Shown: positions 8,508 to 17,970 of the stretch, in pieces
How the letters are laid out: every line of letters begins with the position of its first letter
How positions within the stretch are numbered: the stretch's first letter is position 1
Assembly (NCBI GenBank): GCA_016794345.1
Contig: JAEUKE010000153.1
Location: 1-64,000, forward strand
Source of the DNA: Myxococcales bacterium
Lineage (GTDB): Bacteria > Myxococcota_A > Polyangia > Polyangiales > Polyangiaceae
Direction: 5' to 3'
DNA: 64,000 nt
Program-made: the position numbers and the translations under genes
Notes under the pieces: model-generated
The model's database searches: none
The model's input: the letters and a program-made list of their open reading frames with translations, nothing else
Told to the model about the DNA's origin: nothing

Positions 8508-9734
8508 ATGCGAGCGGCCCCTCGGATCTGCTGCCTCGACCTCGACACGTTCTTCGTGTCGGTCGAGCGGCTCTTCGACCCGTCGCTCGAAGGGAAAGCG
8601 GTCGTCGTCGGCGGCAACAAGGGCGGCGGCGGCGTGGTGCTCTCGTGCAGCTACGAAGCGCGCGTGTTCGGTGTGCGCTCCGGCATGTCGATCCGAGACG
8701 CGAGCAAGCTCGCCCCCAGGGCCGTGTTCCTCCCCGGCCGGCACGACGAATACGCCCGCTACTCGGACGGTGCCCGGGCGATCGTCGAGCGGTTCAGCCC
8801 GGTCGTTCGCGCCGCGAGCATCGACGAGCACTACGTGGACTTCCACGGCTGCGAGCGGCTCTATCGCGAGCCGGGCGACGCGGACGACGACGCCACGATC
8901 GTCCGCGTCGTGTGCTCGATGACGGGCGCTATCAAGGCGGAGCTCGGCTTGCCGTCCAGCGCGGGCATCGCCGCGACGAAGCCGATGGCGAAGGTCGCGA
9001 GCGGCCTCGCCAAGCCGTGCGGGGTGCGCCTCGTCCCCTCCGGGACCGAGGCGGCGACGCTCGCGCCGCTCGGCGTCCGCAAGCTCCCCGGGATCGGCCC
9101 GGTCTCGGAGGGGCGGCTCACCGCGCTCGGCATCGCGACCCTCGGCGAGCTCGCGGCCGCCCCCGCCGAGACCCTGCGCCGCGTCTTCGGCTCCCACGCG
9201 GAGTCCATACGCGCGGCGGCCACCGGCGGCGGCGCCACCTCGCTCGGGCGCGAGCGCCCGGCCTTCCGTGAGCACGATCCGCGCGGCGAGCGGCTCGGCA
9301 GCATCTCGAACGAGCGGACCTTCGCCGAACGCAGCGGGACGGAGACGGAGGCCATCCTCTCCGGGTTGTGCGAGCGCGTCTGCTTCCGAGCACGAAAGCG
9401 CGGCGTGAAGGCGCGGACGGTCACGCTGCGCCTGCGCTGGACGGACTTCACCACCATCACGCGCTCCTCTACGGTCGACCCGACCCACTGCGATCTCGTC
9501 GTTCGCGACGTCGTCTTCTCCCTCTATCGCCGCGCGCGAGAGCGCCCCATGGCCGTTCGTCTGGTCGGCGTCGCGCTCTCCAACCTCGAGGGAGAGAGCG
9601 CTCAGCTCGAGCTCTTCGGTCGGGACGACCGCCGCGCCGTCGCGGTCGACGAGGTGCGGGAGCGCTTCGGCTACGACGCGCTCCACCTCGCCGCCAGCGT
9701 CCGAGGTGACCGGTCGCGCGCCCCCGACCCGTGA
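8508..9734 (+). CDS. dinB: DNA polymerase IV (Y-family, DinB)
   Basis: DinB is a translesion DNA polymerase. This 408-residue protein has the Y-family palm and fingers order: LDLDTFFVSVE near residue 10 (first catalytic Asp and the steric-gate Phe), then SIDEHYVDF near residue 104 (the Asp-Glu pair), then a helix-hairpin-helix thumb (KLPGIGPVSEGRLTALGI) and a little-finger domain. SIDEHYVD differs from the usual SIDEAYLD by substitutions around the acidic pair, but all three metal-binding carboxylates are present. The C-terminus carries QLELFGRDD, close to the beta-clamp-binding motif QL-x-LF, so clamp binding is likely. It is a stand-alone gene, not part of an imuA-imuB-dnaE2 cassette. Confidence 0.93.
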   Translation: MRAAPRICCLDLDTFFVSVERLFDPSLEGKAVVVGGNKGGGGVVLSCSYEARVFGVRSGMSIRDASKLAPRAVFLPGRHDEYARYSDGARAIVERFSPVVRAASIDEHYVDFHGCERLYREPGDADDDATIVRVVCSMTGAIKAELGLPSSAGIAATKPMAKVASGLAKPCGVRLVPSGTEAATLAPLGVRKLPGIGPVSEGRLTALGIATLGELAAAPAETLRRVFGSHAESIRAAATGGGATSLGRERPAFREHDPRGERLGSISNERTFAERSGTETEAILSGLCERVCFRARKRGVKARTVTLRLRWTDFTTITRSSTVDPTHCDLVVRDVVFSLYRRARERPMAVRLVGVALSNLEGESAQLELFGRDDRRAVAVDEVRERFGYDALHLAASVRGDRSRAPDP

Positions 9735-9822
9735 GCCCGAAGTTTCTTCCGCGGCCCCTGTAAGCCTCGGTCGGCCGGCGCGTTTCGGGTCCGCTCGCGG
9801 GAGCACCTACGGGAGGTCGCAC

Positions 9823-11829
9823 ATGATCCGAAAGGGATGGGTCCGCCTCGCGCTCGGGGCGCTCTTGAGTCTGGTCGTGGTCGCCTTCGCCGCGCCAGCG
9901 AGCGCGCAGCTCCGAGTGGCCGCGAGGCGGGAAGGTGTGACGATCACCGGGCTCGATCTGGTCGCGGAGCGGGTCGCGATCGCGATCGATCGCCAGCACG
10001 CGCAGAGCCGGATCACTCACGAGTACAGGAACCGCACCGGCGCAGTCGTCGAAGGTCAGTTCCAGCTCCGTGCCGGTGACGGCGCCAACGTCTCCTCGTT
10101 CGCCTACTGGAACGGCAGCCAGAAGATCGTGGGGGAGGTCCTCGAGCGCCAGGCCGCCAAGGCGATCTACGAGAGCACCACCACCCAGAGACGCGACCCG
10201 GGGCTCCTCGAGAAATCGGCGGAGGGGATCTTCTCGTTCCGCGTCTTCCCGATCCAGCCGGACGAGCGCAAGCGCGTGGAGGTGACCGTCGACCAGTGGC
10301 TCGAGCGCCGTGACCGCGTGGCCGAGCTCCGCATGATGCTCGTGGAGGACGACGCGGAGATCGAGATCACGATCGTTGACGACAGGCCGATCCGGAACGT
10401 GCGATCGCCTTCGCACCAGCTCGAGATCGAAGGCCAAGGCTCCAAGGAGGTGACGCTGCGCGCTGGCCCGCGGCGCGCCGATCGAACGAGCCGCGAGCTG
10501 GTGCTCCAGTACGAGCTCGGCGACGCGCCCTTCCAGCCCATCGCCTGGGTCCATCGGGACAGCGAGCAGAACGGCTACTTCGTCCTGACGCTCGCGGCGC
10601 CTCGCGCCGCGGCCAAGCTCAGCCAGGACCTGACGCTCGTGGTCGATGGCTCGGACACCGAGGCCGGCGAGCTGGCGCGCGGCGCGGCGGCGGTGCTGAT
10701 CGAGCGCGCCCGCGGATCCGACCGGCTGAACGTCGTCGTGGCCACCGACGGGCTCGCGCCCCGTCGACTCGCCGACCGCCCCAGGTGGGTCAACGACGAG
10801 GTGCGCGCAGAAGGGCTCGCGCTGCTGCGGGAGGCGAGCGGCGCGCGCGTGGACGTCGCGAGCGCCCTGAAGAAGAGCTTCAGTCTGCAGGAGGGCACCG
10901 GCAGGAACCGCACAATCGTGCTCCTCTCGGGGAGCGTCCCTTCCGGTCGCGACCTCCTCGCCACGCTACGCGACGGCGACGATCCGCGCCGCGGGACGCG
11001 CGTCTTCACCGTCGGCTTCGGCAGGCACATCGACCGGGCCGCGTTCAGCGTGCTGGCCGCGGAGACTCGCGGTCGTTTCCTGCTCGTCGAGAGCCGCGAC
11101 GCGCTCCGCCCGAAGGTCGACCGCCTGGCGCAGCAGATCGCCGCGCCGGTCCTCGTCGATCTCGAGCTCGAGGTGGACGGCGCAGAGATCGCTCAGGTCT
11201 ACCCGGCACACCTGCCGGACCTCTACCAGGAGCAGGAGATCCGCGTGTCGGGTCGGATCCGCGGGCAGGGCAAGGCGCGGCTCGCGGTCCGCGGGCGAGC
11301 GGACAAAGACGTGCGGCTCATCGCCAGCGTCGACCTCGCGGAGTCGGTCCGCCACCCGTTCGTGGCCAAGCTGTGGGGACGCGAGCGAATCGCGCACCTC
11401 CTCGAGGACATCGCGCTCTTCGGCGAGTCTCCCGAGAGGCGCGACGAGACCATCGAGCTCGCGCTCGCCTACGGGGTGGTCACGCCCTACACCGCGTTCC
11501 TCGCGATTCCGGAGTCGGAGCTGACGGACCAGACGCGGGCGATGCTCGGCTCGCTGCGCGCGCAGAAACAGGCGCTCCTCGCGCGACACCCCGACGCCGA
11601 GGTCGCGCTCGCGGACGAGCCCTCGGGCTCGGCGGCGGGCGCCGCGACCTCCGACAGCGACGCGCGCGCCCCCCTTCCCGCCGCCGCCATGGCCCCTCCC
11701 GAGGCGGAGGCCCGCGGCGGCTGCGCGGGTTGCACCGTCGGCGGGCCGCGAGACGCGAGCCATGTCGGCGCACTCTTGCTGGCCGCCCTCGCCGCGCTGC
11801 GCCGCCTGGTCAGGGGGCGAGCTTCATGA
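9823..11829 (+). CDS. VIT and vWA domain protein with MYXO-CTERM-like tail
   Basis: This 668-residue exported protein has a signal peptide ending PASAQ and then a VIT domain (about residues 30-160, with the typical ..RITHEYRNRTGAVVEG.. and ..QAAKAIYE.. blocks). A vWA-like region starts near VVDGSDTEAG, where the metal site reads D-x-S-x-T. Near the C-terminus a Gly/Cys segment (GGCAGCTVGG) precedes a hydrophobic stretch and an RR-rich end, the arrangement of MYXO-CTERM sorting tails. The ATG at 9823 has a GGGAGG ribosome binding site 6 bp upstream. VIT-vWA proteins are related to inter-alpha-trypsin inhibitor heavy chains and usually mediate protein contacts; the ligand here is unknown. The gene overlaps the convergent lipoprotein gene by 20 bp. 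Confidence 0.85.
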   Translation: MIRKGWVRLALGALLSLVVVAFAAPASAQLRVAARREGVTITGLDLVAERVAIAIDRQHAQSRITHEYRNRTGAVVEGQFQLRAGDGANVSSFAYWNGSQKIVGEVLERQAAKAIYESTTTQRRDPGLLEKSAEGIFSFRVFPIQPDERKRVEVTVDQWLERRDRVAELRMMLVEDDAEIEITIVDDRPIRNVRSPSHQLEIEGQGSKEVTLRAGPRRADRTSRELVLQYELGDAPFQPIAWVHRDSEQNGYFVLTLAAPRAAAKLSQDLTLVVDGSDTEAGELARGAAAVLIERARGSDRLNVVVATDGLAPRRLADRPRWVNDEVRAEGLALLREASGARVDVASALKKSFSLQEGTGRNRTIVLLSGSVPSGRDLLATLRDGDDPRRGTRVFTVGFGRHIDRAAFSVLAAETRGRFLLVESRDALRPKVDRLAQQIAAPVLVDLELEVDGAEIAQVYPAHLPDLYQEQEIRVSGRIRGQGKARLAVRGRADKDVRLIASVDLAESVRHPFVAKLWGRERIAHLLEDIALFGESPERRDETIELALAYGVVTPYTAFLAIPESELTDQTRAMLGSLRAQKQALLARHPDAEVALADEPSGSAAGAATSDSDARAPLPAAAMAPPEAEARGGCAGCTVGGPRDASHVGALLLAALAALRRLVRGRAS

Positions 11830-13423
11830 CGAAGCTGTCTTCACCCGAGATCGGGATGTGGTCCGGCCGTCCGTCGCCGAGGTCGATGTCTCCTCCGTAC
11901 GCGCCGGCGACGTAGACGCCCTCCTCGGTCGCGACGAGTCGGTAGCAGTTTCGCTCGTTCTGCAGGTTCGCGGCGGCGCACTCGACGTGGTTGGGGTGGC
12001 CGAACCCGCGCGCCCAGACCGGCGCGAGCGATCCGTCGGGCTCGAGCGTGGCCTTGGTGACGAAGAGATCCGCAGGCCCCTGCGGTGAGAGCAGGTCGCC
12101 TCCGACCATCATCTCACCGCGGAAGGTGCCGAGCAGCACGATCTCGCCGCAAGGATCGAGCGCGGCGGCCCAGATCGTCTCGTTGGTGGCGGAGGTCCCG
12201 AAGCTGGCCCAGTGGGTCGCCGTCAGCGTGGTCGGATCGAGGACGGCGACGAAGCCGTCGGTCTGGCCGGAGCTCGTGGTGAGCACGTGCGCGAGGCTCG
12301 CGTCGAAGACCAGATCGCCGAAGAACGACCCCATGACGACGAGCCTTCCGTCGGGGCCGATCGCGAGCTCGCGTACGAACGCCTGGTCGCCGTCGCTCCC
12401 GCCGCCTTCGAAGAGCACGGCGTCCGAGATCGTCCCGACCGGGTCGACGCGCGCGACGAGCACGCCCGAGTTGGAGGTCACGTCGATCGGCTCGCCCACG
12501 TCGTACGAGCCGGCCTTGATCGACGTCGCCACGTACAGGGTACCGTCGGCGCTCGTCACGACCTGGATCGCATCGGCCTTCTCGTAGCCGGTGGCCAGGG
12601 GGTAGATCCACGGCTGCGCGCCGACGGAGGCGAAGAAGACGCTCCCTCCGACCGGCGGGCTCACGTCCCCGCCCGGGAGCTGGACTCCGGCGGTCGTGAA
12701 GCCCGAGACGAACACCTGGCCGCCGACCCCGAGCGCGACGTCGTCGAGCTGATCTTCTCCCGCGGCGATCTCGGCGTACGCGTCGGCGGTGATGGAGGCG
12801 GCTTCGTGCTCGACGAAGAACGCGTCCCGGTTGGCGGGCGCCGGCACCATGGCCGTCCCCACGGTGAGCCCGCCGTCGAGCGCGCCCACGACCGCCACGT
12901 GGTCCCCGTTCACCGCGAGACCGCGGGTGAGCGGAGGACCGAGCCCCACCCCTTGGTAGACGAGGGCCTTCTGGCCTCCCTCGACGACGTAGTCGCCCTC
13001 GGGCGTGAGCCAGGCCAGAAACCCGTGGCCGCCGCCGTCGAACGACGGGTAGGCCTTGCCGGCGCCGGTCATCGCCTCCGTGTATCGCCCCAGAATGACA
13101 ATTCCGTCAGGATCGAGGGCGAGGCCGGTGATCCGCTGATCGGCCGCGCCGGCGAGCGGCTCGTCGACCTCGCCGAACGACGCCACCCACTCCGTCGCCC
13201 CGGGGTCGGGGCTGGTGCAGGTGGGGGGCATCCCCCCCATTCCGCCCGTTCCTCCGGCGCCGCCTGCTCCGGCGCCGCCGCCGCCCGGGCCGGTCTGGCT
13301 CGACGTGCTCCCGCCGGTGCCGCCCGCGCCGGCGGCGTCGTCGACCTTCTGGGCCTCGCTCAAGATGCAGGCGGACAGGGCCAGGAGCGGGAACAGGCCC
13401 GAGAGCAGGAGACGCGGTCGCAT
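11810..13423 (-). CDS. Gly-rich-linker lipoprotein with propeller-like repeats
   Basis: The 537-residue product begins with a lipoprotein signal (LLALSAC) followed by a linker of GGT/GGA/GGM residues. The remaining ~450 residues consist of beta-strand repeats of the type 'DGxIVLLGRF..G..DxFVxxLD', as in SBBP-like beta-propeller proteins common on myxobacterial surfaces. No catalytic residues were recognised. The ATG at 13423 shares a base with the stop of the upstream gene (TGATG), so it is translationally coupled to the kinase operon. Its last codons overlap the VIT/vWA gene on the opposite strand. Confidence 0.8.
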   Translation of the reverse strand: MRPRLLLSGLFPLLALSACILSEAQKVDDAAGAGGTGGSTSSQTGPGGGGAGAGGAGGTGGMGGMPPTCTSPDPGATEWVASFGEVDEPLAGAADQRITGLALDPDGIVILGRYTEAMTGAGKAYPSFDGGGHGFLAWLTPEGDYVVEGGQKALVYQGVGLGPPLTRGLAVNGDHVAVVGALDGGLTVGTAMVPAPANRDAFFVEHEAASITADAYAEIAAGEDQLDDVALGVGGQVFVSGFTTAGVQLPGGDVSPPVGGSVFFASVGAQPWIYPLATGYEKADAIQVVTSADGTLYVATSIKAGSYDVGEPIDVTSNSGVLVARVDPVGTISDAVLFEGGGSDGDQAFVRELAIGPDGRLVVMGSFFGDLVFDASLAHVLTTSSGQTDGFVAVLDPTTLTATHWASFGTSATNETIWAAALDPCGEIVLLGTFRGEMMVGGDLLSPQGPADLFVTKATLEPDGSLAPVWARGFGHPNHVECAAANLQNERNCYRLVATEEGVYVAGAYGGDIDLGDGRPDHIPISGEDSFVMKLAP

Positions 13424-14409
13424 CAGAACGCCCCCGTCAGCGCCGCGCCGGTCGGGCCGACGCGAAGCCCCACGCTCGCCTCGTTCGAGTCGAGGACGGT
13501 CCCGGCGACCAGCAAGCCGCCCCCTACCGCGGCCAAGCCGACCCCGACCCAGAGCGTCACGGTCGAAGCGAGTCGGAGCTGGTTGTACCCGTCCGCGTCG
13601 TCGTGCAACGCCGTCCCGCAGCGCAGCTCCGCCCCGCAGCGCTGCTCGAGGTCCGAGCCCTGCGACATCGCGAGACCGCCCGTCACGCCGAACGCGACGA
13701 GCGACGCTCCGCCGAGCGCAAGTCCGACGATGCCCGCGATGCGGAGCGGCTCGGCCACGCCCGGCGGCTCGGCGCGTGTCTCGGGCGGCGGAACGTAGGT
13801 GCCGACCGACAGCGTCACGGTCTCCGTTCGACCTTCGCCGATCTCGATGACCTTCTTGTCGCTCTTGCCGCCTCGGACCGCGACGATCACGTGCCTGCCC
13901 GGGTCGACGCTGCGTCCGGCGCCGATCAGCGCGGCCGGAAGCGGCTTGTCGTCGATGGTGACCTCGGCCGGCCCCTCGGGCGGATCGAGCTGGATGACGA
14001 TGCTGGGGACACGCGGCTTGAGCGCGGCCAGCTCCGCCTTGGCCTGGCTGACCGCCTCGACGTGCTGCGGCAGCGAGTCCGGCGTGATCTCGGTCCGCGT
14101 GACCTGCACGTATTTCTCCGTCGCCTCCACGAGCCGGCCCAGCCGCTCGAGGCACCGCGCGATGCGTACGCCCAGCGTCGGCACGCTCACCAGCGCCTCG
14201 GCGCGGCGGTAGCGGTCGAGCGCGCCGGCGAAGTCGCCCTCCGCGAAGAGCTTGTTGCCCTCCTCGCCCAGCTTGCGGGCCGAGTTGCGCGTGTCGTCGT
14301 CGATGGCGGGAGGCGACGAAGCGGCGGGTTGCGCCGTCGCCGAGCGCGGCGCGGCCGCGCCGAGGAGGAGGAGGCCGGCGCAGAGCTTGGAGAGCCGATT
14401 AGATGCCAA
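13423..14409 (-). CDS. Secreted TPR-like / PEGA-like membrane protein
   Basis: This 328-residue protein has an N-terminal signal (LLLLGAAAPRSATAQ) and a TPR-like helical stretch around NKLFAEGDFAGALDRYRRAE. A beta region follows with PEGPAEVTIDDKPLP, similar to PEGA domains, and the C-terminal quarter holds two hydrophobic segments. Such proteins regularly sit beside Ser/Thr kinases in Polyangia. The best start is a TTG at 14409, which overlaps the kinase stop by 11 bp. The downstream lipoprotein gene overlaps its stop codon. It probably reads envelope status together with the kinase (inference). Confidence 0.75.
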   Translation of the reverse strand: MASNRLSKLCAGLLLLGAAAPRSATAQPAASSPPAIDDDTRNSARKLGEEGNKLFAEGDFAGALDRYRRAEALVSVPTLGVRIARCLERLGRLVEATEKYVQVTRTEITPDSLPQHVEAVSQAKAELAALKPRVPSIVIQLDPPEGPAEVTIDDKPLPAALIGAGRSVDPGRHVIVAVRGGKSDKKVIEIGEGRTETVTLSVGTYVPPPETRAEPPGVAEPLRIAGIVGLALGGASLVAFGVTGGLAMSQGSDLEQRCGAELRCGTALHDDADGYNQLRLASTVTLWVGVGLAAVGGGLLVAGTVLDSNEASVGLRVGPTGAALTGAF

Positions 14410-15778
14410 GGTCGTCGGGATCGTACGACGGAGGCTTGGGGTCCGTCGCCTGCGGTCGAACGGAAGCGGCCGAGCGGGGGACGACGGCCGAAGGGGGCGG
14501 CTTGGCGGCTGCGGCCGGCGCCTTCGCTGACGGAGGCGAAGCAGGGCTCCCCGACGCGACGGGCTCGGCGGAGGTCGCGACGTCCGGCCTGGCTGCTTCG
14601 CTCCCTCGGTTGCCTTCAGGGCTCGGCGTGGACGCGGTGGCGCGGTCGGCCGCAGGAGGATCGACGGGGGGCGTCGGCGTGGCCACGGCCCCGGTCGCGG
14701 CGGTCGGCCCCAGGCTGCGGTAAAGGAGGACGGCACCTCCGACCCCGAGCGCGGCGGCCACCCCGAGGATCGCGAGCAGGGGCGCTGTCTTCCTGCCCGT
14801 CTGCGGGAAACGAGTCGACCAGTCCGTGCGGGTTTGAACGGTGATCGCGTGGTGCGCGGAGCTCCGCGAGTCCCTCGCGACGAAGGTCGTGCGCGCCGCC
14901 TCGGCCCCGCTCGGGCTCGCGTAGGGCCTGAGGGCTTCGAGCAGCTCCGCCGCCGAGGCGTAGCGCAACATGCGATCGCGCTCGAGGCAGCGCGCGAGGA
15001 TCTGCTCGAGGGCGTGGGGGACGTCCGCTCGAACCGTGCGGATGGATGGCAGCGGCTCCTCGCGGATCTTCGCGAACACGTCACCCAGGGTCTCCCCGAC
15101 GAAGGCCTGCGATCCGCTCAGGAGCTCGTAGAGGATGACGCCGATCGACCAGATGTCGGTGCGTGCGTCGACGTTCTTGCTGCTTCGAACCTGCTCCGGG
15201 GACATGTAGCCGGGCGAGCCGAGCATGCTCCTCGTGCTCGTGAGCGAGACCTGCGGGGCCTCGAGCCCCTGCTCGAGCTTGGAGATCCCGAAGTCGAGGA
15301 TCTTGACCTTCGTCCGATCCCCGGACCGCGCGAGGAAGAGGTTCGACGGCTTGAGGTCGCGGTGGACGATGCCGCGGGCGTGCGCCTCGACGAGGGCCTG
15401 CAGTGCCTCCACGATGTAGGTGACGGCCTCATGCACGGGCAGCGGGCCTCGCTTCTCGAGCACCCGCTCGAGATCGTCGCCCTCGAGAAGCTCCATCGCG
15501 AGGTACGGCGCGCCGTCGGCCGTGCGCCCGACGTCGAAGACCTTGGCGACGTGCTCGGAGCCGAGGCTCGCGGCGGCGCGCGCCTCGCGGAGGAACCGCT
15601 CCACCGCTTCGGGGATGGCGGCTTGCTCACGCTGGAGCACCTTGAGCGCGACACGGACGCGGAGCTCGTCGTGCTCGGCCTCGTAGACCTCCCCCATGCC
15701 GCCGGTCGCCATCGAGCGGACGATCCGATATCGGTCGGCGACCACGCCGCCGATGGGAAGGGTCCCCGTCGAGCCCAT
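14399..15778 (-). CDS. Membrane-anchored Ser/Thr protein kinase
   Basis: This Hanks-type kinase of about 459 residues has the glycine loop MATGGMGEVYEAEH, the VALKVL lysine, the catalytic loop HRDLKPSN, DFGISK, SPGYMSPEQV (activation segment) and DIWSIGVILYELL. A single transmembrane segment follows near ..LLAILGVAAALGVGGAVLL.., then an Ala/Pro-rich extracytoplasmic tail of about 120 residues. All catalytic residues are present, so it should be active. The ATG at 15778 was preferred over a GTG 39 bp upstream (15817) because the kinase core starts 14 codons later. It is the first gene of a three-gene overlapping operon with the TPR-like and lipoprotein genes. Confidence 0.9.
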   Translation of the reverse strand: MGSTGTLPIGGVVADRYRIVRSMATGGMGEVYEAEHDELRVRVALKVLQREQAAIPEAVERFLREARAAASLGSEHVAKVFDVGRTADGAPYLAMELLEGDDLERVLEKRGPLPVHEAVTYIVEALQALVEAHARGIVHRDLKPSNLFLARSGDRTKVKILDFGISKLEQGLEAPQVSLTSTRSMLGSPGYMSPEQVRSSKNVDARTDIWSIGVILYELLSGSQAFVGETLGDVFAKIREEPLPSIRTVRADVPHALEQILARCLERDRMLRYASAAELLEALRPYASPSGAEAARTTFVARDSRSSAHHAITVQTRTDWSTRFPQTGRKTAPLLAILGVAAALGVGGAVLLYRSLGPTAATGAVATPTPPVDPPAADRATASTPSPEGNRGSEAARPDVATSAEPVASGSPASPPSAKAPAAAAKPPPSAVVPRSAASVRPQATDPKPPSYDPDDLGI

Positions 15779-16040
15779 CGTGGGCTCGATCGTAGCCGAC
15801 GCGACCGCCGGGCGCACCTTAGCTGCCCTCCGTGGTTGTCACGGGCTCATCACGCCGGAGCCGGCCGCTGTATTCCCTGCGTCCCACTTCACTTCCTCGC
15901 GTCCCGTCGGGCCCATCGCTTCAACGACGCTCCGACCGTGACCTTGCAGACCGCCTGCGAGCACCCTGGTTCCTGACGGATCAGAGCGCCACGCGATCTA
16001 CGTTGCGCCGAACGCGGATTCTGTGACGGGCCCACAAACT

Positions 16041-16059
16041 GGTAGGCACAAGGCCTACC
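16041..16059 (-). terminator. Hairpin at the end of the kinase / FHA-sigma54 / HD operon
   Basis: GGTAGGC and GCCTACC form a perfect 7-bp stem around ACAAG. The hairpin overlaps the stop codon of the HD-domain gene. In the minus direction it is followed by AGTTTGTG, only a weak T-tract, so it may terminate or merely protect the transcript end. Confidence 0.4.
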
Positions 16060-16627
16060 TCGGCCCTGTCGCGTCTCCTTCGGGCACCAGACGAACGCGG
16101 GCGAGGGCCGCGTGAAACTCGTCGATCAGCGGGTGGGGCGTGAGCCCCCGCGCGAGCGCGTCGAGCGCCTCGAAACGCTCCAGCTGCGCGGCCTTCCCGC
16201 GCTTGAACATCGCCCACGGGTCGCCGTGTTGCTCGCTGCAGACCATGATCGACTCGAAGTTGTCGATCTTGTCCGCCAGCGTGATGGCCTGAGCCTCCCA
16301 GGGCTTGTGCGGGAAGCGCTCGAGGTAGGCGCGCTTCCGCTCCTCCCAGCTCTTCGACTTGTCCTCCTCCGAAGCGAGGCGGACCAGCTCCGCCACCCGC
16401 GCCGTGAAGAGGCTCGCGAGCTCGGGCTCGGTGACGCCCGCGTCCTCCATGGTGTCGTGGAGCGCCCCCGCTGCGACGACCTCTTCGTCGAAGCCGTGTC
16501 GAGACAGGATGGCGGCGACACCGGCGACGTGGCTCACGTAGGGCACCCGCACGCCCGGGTACTTCCGGAGCTGGTCCTTGTGCCAGACCGCTGCCATGTC
16601 GAGGGCGCGCTTGAGGAGGGAGCCCAA
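16055..16627 (-). CDS. HD-domain hydrolase of the RelA/SpoT (MESH1-like) type
   Basis: This 190-residue single-domain protein matches the ppGpp-hydrolase fold of SpoT/MESH1. The metal-binding pieces are VSHVAGVAAIL (first His), AGALHDTMEDAG (HD pair plus ED) and ITLADKIDNFES (the later Asp). No synthetase, TGS or ACT domain is present, so it would be a small alarmone hydrolase. A general HD phosphohydrolase is the alternative. The start is probably TTG at 16627, two bases after the stop of the FHA-sigma54 activator gene; the next ATG (16597) would remove most of the first helix. It is the last gene of a kinase / activator / hydrolase operon, suggesting linkage of phosphosignalling to alarmone level (inference). 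Confidence 0.8.
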   Translation of the reverse strand: MGSLLKRALDMAAVWHKDQLRKYPGVRVPYVSHVAGVAAILSRHGFDEEVVAAGALHDTMEDAGVTEPELASLFTARVAELVRLASEEDKSKSWEERKRAYLERFPHKPWEAQAITLADKIDNFESIMVCSEQHGDPWAMFKRGKAAQLERFEALDALARGLTPHPLIDEFHAALARVRLVPEGDATGPR

Positions 16628-16629
16628 CG

Positions 16630-17970
16630 TCAGTCCGAGTCCTGTTTGGCGCCGATGCCGTGCCGGCGCAGGTATGCCCTCACGTGCGCGCGCTCCATCC
16701 CGGCGCGACGCGCCATCTCGGAGACGTTCCCCTTCGCTTCGTCTGCGAGAGCGGCGAAGTAGTCACGCTCGAAACGAGCGAGCACGTCGCGCTTCGCTTC
16801 CTGGAACGGACGGCCCTTGAACGAGATCGCGATGGGACTTCCCCCTGCGGCTGTGGCGGGGCTCTCGGAGAGCGCGCCGAGGTGCGCGGCGATGTCGACC
16901 TCTTCTTCCTCCGCGGAGAGCGCAAACGCGACGGCGACGGCGTTGCGTAGCTCGCGGACGTTGCCGGGCCAGTCGTGGCGCATCAGGCGCTCGAGCGTGG
17001 TCGTCGAGACGCGGTCGTACGCGCTCTCGTCGCCCAGGTCCTTCAGCATCTTGCGGACGAGGACGGGGATGTCCTCGACCCGCTGGCGCAGGGAGATCAT
17101 CTCGATCTTCACCTGAGCGACGCGGAAATAGAGGTCGCTCCGGAAGGTGTTGGCGTTGACGGCGCGGACCAGATCGCGGCGCGTCGCGGCGAGGACGCGG
17201 ACGTCCACCTCGCGGTAGTTCGATCCGCCGACGCTCTTCACGCGGCGCTCGGCCAGGGCGCGGAGCAGCTTGGGCTGCACCTCGAGCGGGAGCTCCCCGA
17301 GCTCGTCGAGGAAGATGGTCCCGCCGTTCGCCTCCTCGAAGGGGCTTAGGCGCTTGTCCACCGCGCCTGTGAACGCGCCGCGCTCGTGGCCGAAGAGCGT
17401 CGCTTCGGCCAGGGTCGGCGGGATGGAGCCGCAGTCGACGACGACGAACGGCTTCTTGGCGCGCGAGCTGCCGAGGTGGATGGCCTGCGCGACGAGCTCC
17501 TTCCCGGTCCCGGTCTCGCCCTGGATGAGCACCGTGAGGTCCGTCGGCGCGATCTTGGCGAGCCGATCGAAGATGGCGCGCATCGGTGCGCTCTGTCCGA
17601 CGAGCGGGCCAAAAGCCGGGATCGCCGAGATGGAGACCTTCTCGGGGCGAAACGGCTCGAAGTGGATCTCGCTCTCGCCGATCCGGAGCTTGGTGTTGGC
17701 GGAGAGGTACACGTCCCCGACGCGCACCCCGCCCACGTAGGTGCCGTTGCGGCTTCCGAGGTCGCGCACGCGAACCCCGAACGGGGTCGCCACGAACTCG
17801 GCGTGCACGGCGCTCACCTTCGAGTCGTCGATGACCACCTGGCAGGCCGCGTTGCGGCCCACGATGATCGGCTCGGTGCCGATCTCGCACCATTCACCCT
17901 TGGCTACGCGGAGCCTGCCTCCTCGCACCTCGAGGCGTGTCTTCGACCCTGCAACGGTGGCATCAAGCAC
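16630..17970 (-). CDS. FHA-domain sigma-54-dependent transcriptional activator
   Basis: The 446-residue enhancer-binding protein has an FHA domain (about residues 25-105, with VGRN..., SAVHAEF and GSRNGTYVGG), a sigma-54 AAA+ domain with Walker A GETGTGKE, the sigma-54 contact loop GAFTGA, Walker B GGTIFLDELGELP and the arginine-finger region, and a short Fis-type HTH at the C-terminus. In Myxococcus, FHA-type activators are switched by phosphothreonine binding rather than by a receiver domain (established for the family). The GTG start at 17970 directly abuts the TAG stop of the kinase gene upstream, so that kinase is the obvious candidate partner. Its target promoters cannot be read from this window. 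Confidence 0.93.
   Translation of the reverse strand: MLDATVAGSKTRLEVRGGRLRVAKGEWCEIGTEPIIVGRNAACQVVIDDSKVSAVHAEFVATPFGVRVRDLGSRNGTYVGGVRVGDVYLSANTKLRIGESEIHFEPFRPEKVSISAIPAFGPLVGQSAPMRAIFDRLAKIAPTDLTVLIQGETGTGKELVAQAIHLGSSRAKKPFVVVDCGSIPPTLAEATLFGHERGAFTGAVDKRLSPFEEANGGTIFLDELGELPLEVQPKLLRALAERRVKSVGGSNYREVDVRVLAATRRDLVRAVNANTFRSDLYFRVAQVKIEMISLRQRVEDIPVLVRKMLKDLGDESAYDRVSTTTLERLMRHDWPGNVRELRNAVAVAFALSAEEEEVDIAAHLGALSESPATAAGGSPIAISFKGRPFQEAKRDVLARFERDYFAALADEAKGNVSEMARRAGMERAHVRAYLRRHGIGAKQDSD

Noticed and set aside
13215..13330. Gly-Pro-Ala-rich frame in the linker region of the lipoprotein
   Set aside because: It is the reverse-complement reading of the GGT/GGA linker, not a separate gene.
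12212..13798. Plus-strand frame of about 528 codons across the lipoprotein gene
   Set aside because: It lies opposite a coherent lipoprotein with signal peptide and repeat domain; the plus frame has low-complexity Arg/Gly/Asp composition and no domain.
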